A DNA stretch of 17,891 nt from SAR324 cluster bacterium (GTDB lineage Bacteria > SAR324 > XYD2-FULL-50-16), in contig NVSR01000048.1 in assembly GCA_002401295.1 (NCBI GenBank), forward strand, positions 1 through 17,891, read 5' to 3'. This document shows, in pieces, positions 15,659 through 17,891 of the stretch (position 1 is the stretch's first letter; each line of letters begins with the position of its first letter). Both the position numbers and the translations under genes were made by a program. Under the pieces are notes generated by a model, which did no database searches, was not told where the DNA came from, and saw only the letters and a program-made list of their open reading frames with translations.

Positions 15659-16342
15659 ATGGCAAAGGAACTAATCCTCTCTGATATTGCGGAAGCAGAC
15701 CGACTAAATAAACTAACTGAGGCTTATAACAGCCTGGAGAACGAAGAGAGCCTCGTTATCAGTAGTACTGAAGATTACTGTCAGACAATTTTAGCCTTCC
15801 AAAAGCAAACTTCCGAGCCTTGTTTTTGGGCTGCTCTGCTCGATGGAGCGCCACAGTGGAAAGGTATTTTGGTTAAATTTGCCAATGCCCCTCAAATGGC
15901 CGGTTCAATCATGCAATACATGGCCTACGACCATAAACGTTGCGACAACCTCTATGCTGACGCGGAATCTCTCATTCTGGAAGGCGAGACAGAAGCCGGT
16001 GCCGAAGTCATGCAAGGATTCATCGTTGGTATGCTTCGTCATTTCAGAATTGAAGAAGAATTGCTCTTCCTCGCTTTTGAGCAGGCTACCGGCATGACGG
16101 AAGGTCCCACTCAAATGATGCGTATGGAACACCAGCAGATGAAAGCCATCATGGCTCAGATGCAAAGCACACTGGAATCAGGTGCGGTGGATCAAGTCCC
16201 TGGTTTGGGTGATACTTTGTTGATTTTGATGCAGCAACACAACATGAAAGAAGAAAACATGCTCTACTTCATGATGGAACAGCATATCAGTGATCAAAGT
16301 GTGGATTTGATCCAACAAGCCCAACGGATCGACTTCCGCTAA
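15659..16342 (+). CDS. DUF2249-like/hemerythrin di-iron protein, YtfE/RIC-like ligand set
   Basis: A 227-residue soluble protein. Residues about 5-73 resemble the small DUF2249 domain (LSDIAEADRLNKL, a central SLVISS strand, and W67-K-G-I-LVK at its end). Residues about 86-212 form a hemerythrin-like four-helix bundle with His92 (YDHKRCD), His128 and Glu132 (RHFRIEE), His158 (MEHQQM), and His194 with Glu198 (QQHNMKEE). Classical hemerythrin would have a fifth His where Met162 stands. Four His and two Glu is instead the ligand set of E. coli YtfE (RIC), a di-iron protein that handles nitric oxide and repairs iron-sulfur clusters. The ATG at 15659 has AAGGA six bases before it. The gene is followed after 73 bases by a membrane-protein gene on the same strand; the pair is probably an operon for nitrosative or oxidative stress. 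Confidence 0.82.
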   Translation: MAKELILSDIAEADRLNKLTEAYNSLENEESLVISSTEDYCQTILAFQKQTSEPCFWAALLDGAPQWKGILVKFANAPQMAGSIMQYMAYDHKRCDNLYADAESLILEGETEAGAEVMQGFIVGMLRHFRIEEELLFLAFEQATGMTEGPTQMMRMEHQQMKAIMAQMQSTLESGAVDQVPGLGDTLLILMQQHNMKEENMLYFMMEQHISDQSVDLIQQAQRIDFR

Positions 16343-16415
16343 AAACCACTTAGAAAATCCCCAAATCAGCCCCGCGTTCCTTCCAGGGAGCGCGTCACTC
16401 GGAGAATAAACCAAC

Positions 16416-17765
16416 ATGTACAAAGGCATTAGCCTGGACCAGGCTCCCCCTGAAGATATCCCTTTACGTTTTTTCCTCAGCGCTCCCCTATTTGGTGTCC
16501 TTGCCGGACTTTTAGTCGTTTGGAGAGGGGGTGATCTTTTTATATCCAATTGGAACCTTGAAACCATCGCTATAACCCACCTCCTGACTTTAGGTTGGTT
16601 GGCCATGGTCATGTTTGGTGCTTTTTACCAAATGGTTCCGGTTTTGGTGGGTGGTAGTGTGCCTTTTATTTATTTTGCGAGAATGTTGCATTCACTATTC
16701 GCAGGTGGCATTGCTCTATTTGTGGCGGCTTTTTTTGTCATGAACGCTGGTTTTTTCGAGATCAGTTCCAGTCTTTTTGCCGTAGCGGCAGCCCTGCTTT
16801 TATTCTCGATTCTCTGCTTTTTCTTACAATTGGCCATGGCGGTCTTCAAGGAAAAGGCCAATGACCGCCCTACAGTTGTAGCCATGAGAATTTCCATGAT
16901 CTGCCTGCTGCTGACGATGCTTCTAGGCATCTCTTTTATTGGGAACCTGACTGCCTGGTGGGCTCTGCCCTGGGATCGTGTCAACATGACAGGAATTCAT
17001 GTCACCTTGGGACTTTTTGGGTGGGTTGGAACCTTGCTCATGGGAGTTGGCTTCCACATGATCCCCATGTTTTACCTGACCCCTTCTTTTGATTTAGAGC
17101 AAGCATATCGTATTCTCCGCTTGCACAGTATTTCCCTGCTCTTGATTCCAATCAGTCTCTATTTTGACCTAGGCTTGGGTGCGCTCATTGCCTCAGCGAT
17201 ACCCGGAGCTCTCGCAGCAATTATCTTCGTTTTTACTCTGATGCAACTGCTGGGTAGGAGAAGGAGAAGGATTGTGGATACAACCATGAGGTTTTGGCAA
17301 TCAGGAATCTTCTTATTGCCCCTGTCTCTGCTTTGCCTGGCTGCCAATCAATGGATTTTAGAGGCCAGAGTACTATTACTTTTCGGTGTGCTCTTTATCC
17401 TCGGTTATGCGGTGGCCTTGACCAATGGAATGCTTTATAAGATTTACCCCTTCATTCTCTGGTTCCACCGTTATAGTAATTTGATAGGTAAAGTACCGGT
17501 TCCTTTATTACAGGATCTAGCACCTAACAAATTCTCTAGGAAACAATGGCATAGCTTTACTGCTGCGATTGCTCTTTTTACGGTGGGAATCCTGTGGCAA
17601 GACGATCTCACCTTGCGCGTTGCAGGCATGACCTTTGCCTTATCCTCTCTCTGGTTATTCCAAAATATCCTGAGGGCCTACAGAATGGAAGTTCCCGAAG
17701 CACCGGAAGAAGATCCCGACATGGCTAAGTTCATGGAAATGCTCAAGCAAAAGAAGCCCCAATAA
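16416..17765 (+). CDS. 12-helix NnrS / heme-copper-oxidase-subunit-I-like membrane protein
   Basis: A 449-residue protein with about 12 predicted membrane helices (for example 18-37, 50-78, 84-108, 118-144, 155-176, 192-220, 233-253, 256-280, 293-314, 318-350, 377-395, 400-422) and a short charged cytoplasmic tail. Membrane histidines that could bind heme or metal are His55 (ITHLLTLGWLAMVMFGA), His92, His195 (GIHVTLGLFGW), His214 (GFHMIPM), His237 and His351 (WFHRYSN). The family is usually named permease, NnrS-like, or subunit-I-like in beta- and gammaproteobacteria, and often sits beside hemerythrin or DUF2249 genes. The GGAG ribosome site lies 11 bases before the ATG. Role in nitric oxide or heme-related stress is inferred from the neighbour; it lacks an evident full set of oxidase ligands, so it is probably not an oxidase. 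Confidence 0.75.
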   Translation: MYKGISLDQAPPEDIPLRFFLSAPLFGVLAGLLVVWRGGDLFISNWNLETIAITHLLTLGWLAMVMFGAFYQMVPVLVGGSVPFIYFARMLHSLFAGGIALFVAAFFVMNAGFFEISSSLFAVAAALLLFSILCFFLQLAMAVFKEKANDRPTVVAMRISMICLLLTMLLGISFIGNLTAWWALPWDRVNMTGIHVTLGLFGWVGTLLMGVGFHMIPMFYLTPSFDLEQAYRILRLHSISLLLIPISLYFDLGLGALIASAIPGALAAIIFVFTLMQLLGRRRRRIVDTTMRFWQSGIFLLPLSLLCLAANQWILEARVLLLFGVLFILGYAVALTNGMLYKIYPFILWFHRYSNLIGKVPVPLLQDLAPNKFSRKQWHSFTAAIALFTVGILWQDDLTLRVAGMTFALSSLWLFQNILRAYRMEVPEAPEEDPDMAKFMEMLKQKKPQ

Positions 17766-17813
17766 ACTCCCTTGATTTTTTGTGCCCTTCATGGTGAATC
17801 ATTCTCTGAATAT

Positions 17814-17853
17814 AATTCCCATAGAGGGGCATGGGAATTGGATAGCTTTTTTT
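17814..17853 (+). terminator. Intrinsic terminator of the hemerythrin operon
   Basis: AATTCCCAT (17814-17822) pairs perfectly with ATGGGAATT (17831-17839) around an eight-base loop; seven T residues follow at 17847-17853. It lies about 50 bases after the stop codon at 17765. The stem is AT-rich at its base, and the T run starts seven bases after it, so efficiency may be moderate. Confidence 0.65.
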
Positions 17854-17891
17854 ATTTACTTGATTCTTTTGAAGATAAAAACACCGTCAGC

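Noticed and set aside
16416..17765. Terminal oxidase or NO reductase catalytic subunit
   Set aside because: The pattern of histidines does not give the full heme-copper ligand set, and the length and helix order fit the NnrS/permease-like group better.

Overview
The window reads as chromosome of a Gram-negative bacterium with roughly balanced to slightly AT-rich base composition. It carries secreted substrate-binding proteins, a lipoprotein, TCA-cycle genes and an envelope-anchored regulator-like protein. The taxonomic signals disagree. The 618-residue protein at 1217-3073 resembles CfpA, the cytoplasmic filament protein known from spirochetes. The DUF3426-like protein at the left edge, the YejA-like binding proteins, the alphaproteobacterial-looking malate dehydrogenase and the hemerythrin/membrane-protein pair look more proteobacterial. 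A spirochete (Leptospirales-like) or a deep proteobacterial-type lineage such as SAR324 would both fit; the sequence alone does not settle it.

Layout from left to right. Positions 2-1138 (+) are the C-terminal part of a membrane protein with an in-frame tandem acidic repeat and a DUF3426-like C-terminal domain; its start lies outside the window. A convergent terminator separates it from the CfpA-like gene (1217-3073, -). Then come two paralogous family-5, YejA-like peptide-binding proteins (3427-5268 and 6061-7887, both -) with a small four-helix membrane protein (5575-6000, -) between them. Next is a large lipoprotein (8097-11513, -) with two Calx-beta-like domains and a seven-repeat SBBP-type beta-propeller. 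A 618-base AT-rich gap follows, then a minus-strand TCA operon mdh-sucC-sucD (15272 down to 12132). On the other side of a 386-base divergent intergenic region is a plus-strand pair: a DUF2249-like/hemerythrin protein (15659-16342) and a 12-helix NnrS/oxidase-subunit-I-like membrane protein (16416-17765), closed by a terminator.

How the genes work together. mdh, sucC and sucD encode successive or near-successive TCA-cycle steps and are probably co-transcribed. The hemerythrin protein carries the four-His, two-Glu ligand pattern of the YtfE/RIC di-iron proteins. With its membrane neighbour it probably handles nitric oxide or other reactive small molecules, and a perfect palindrome of the FNR/CRP-family type lies upstream. 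The two binding proteins have no transporter genes beside them, so they must share permease and ATPase subunits encoded elsewhere. No tRNA, rRNA, CRISPR array, insertion sequence or integrase was seen.
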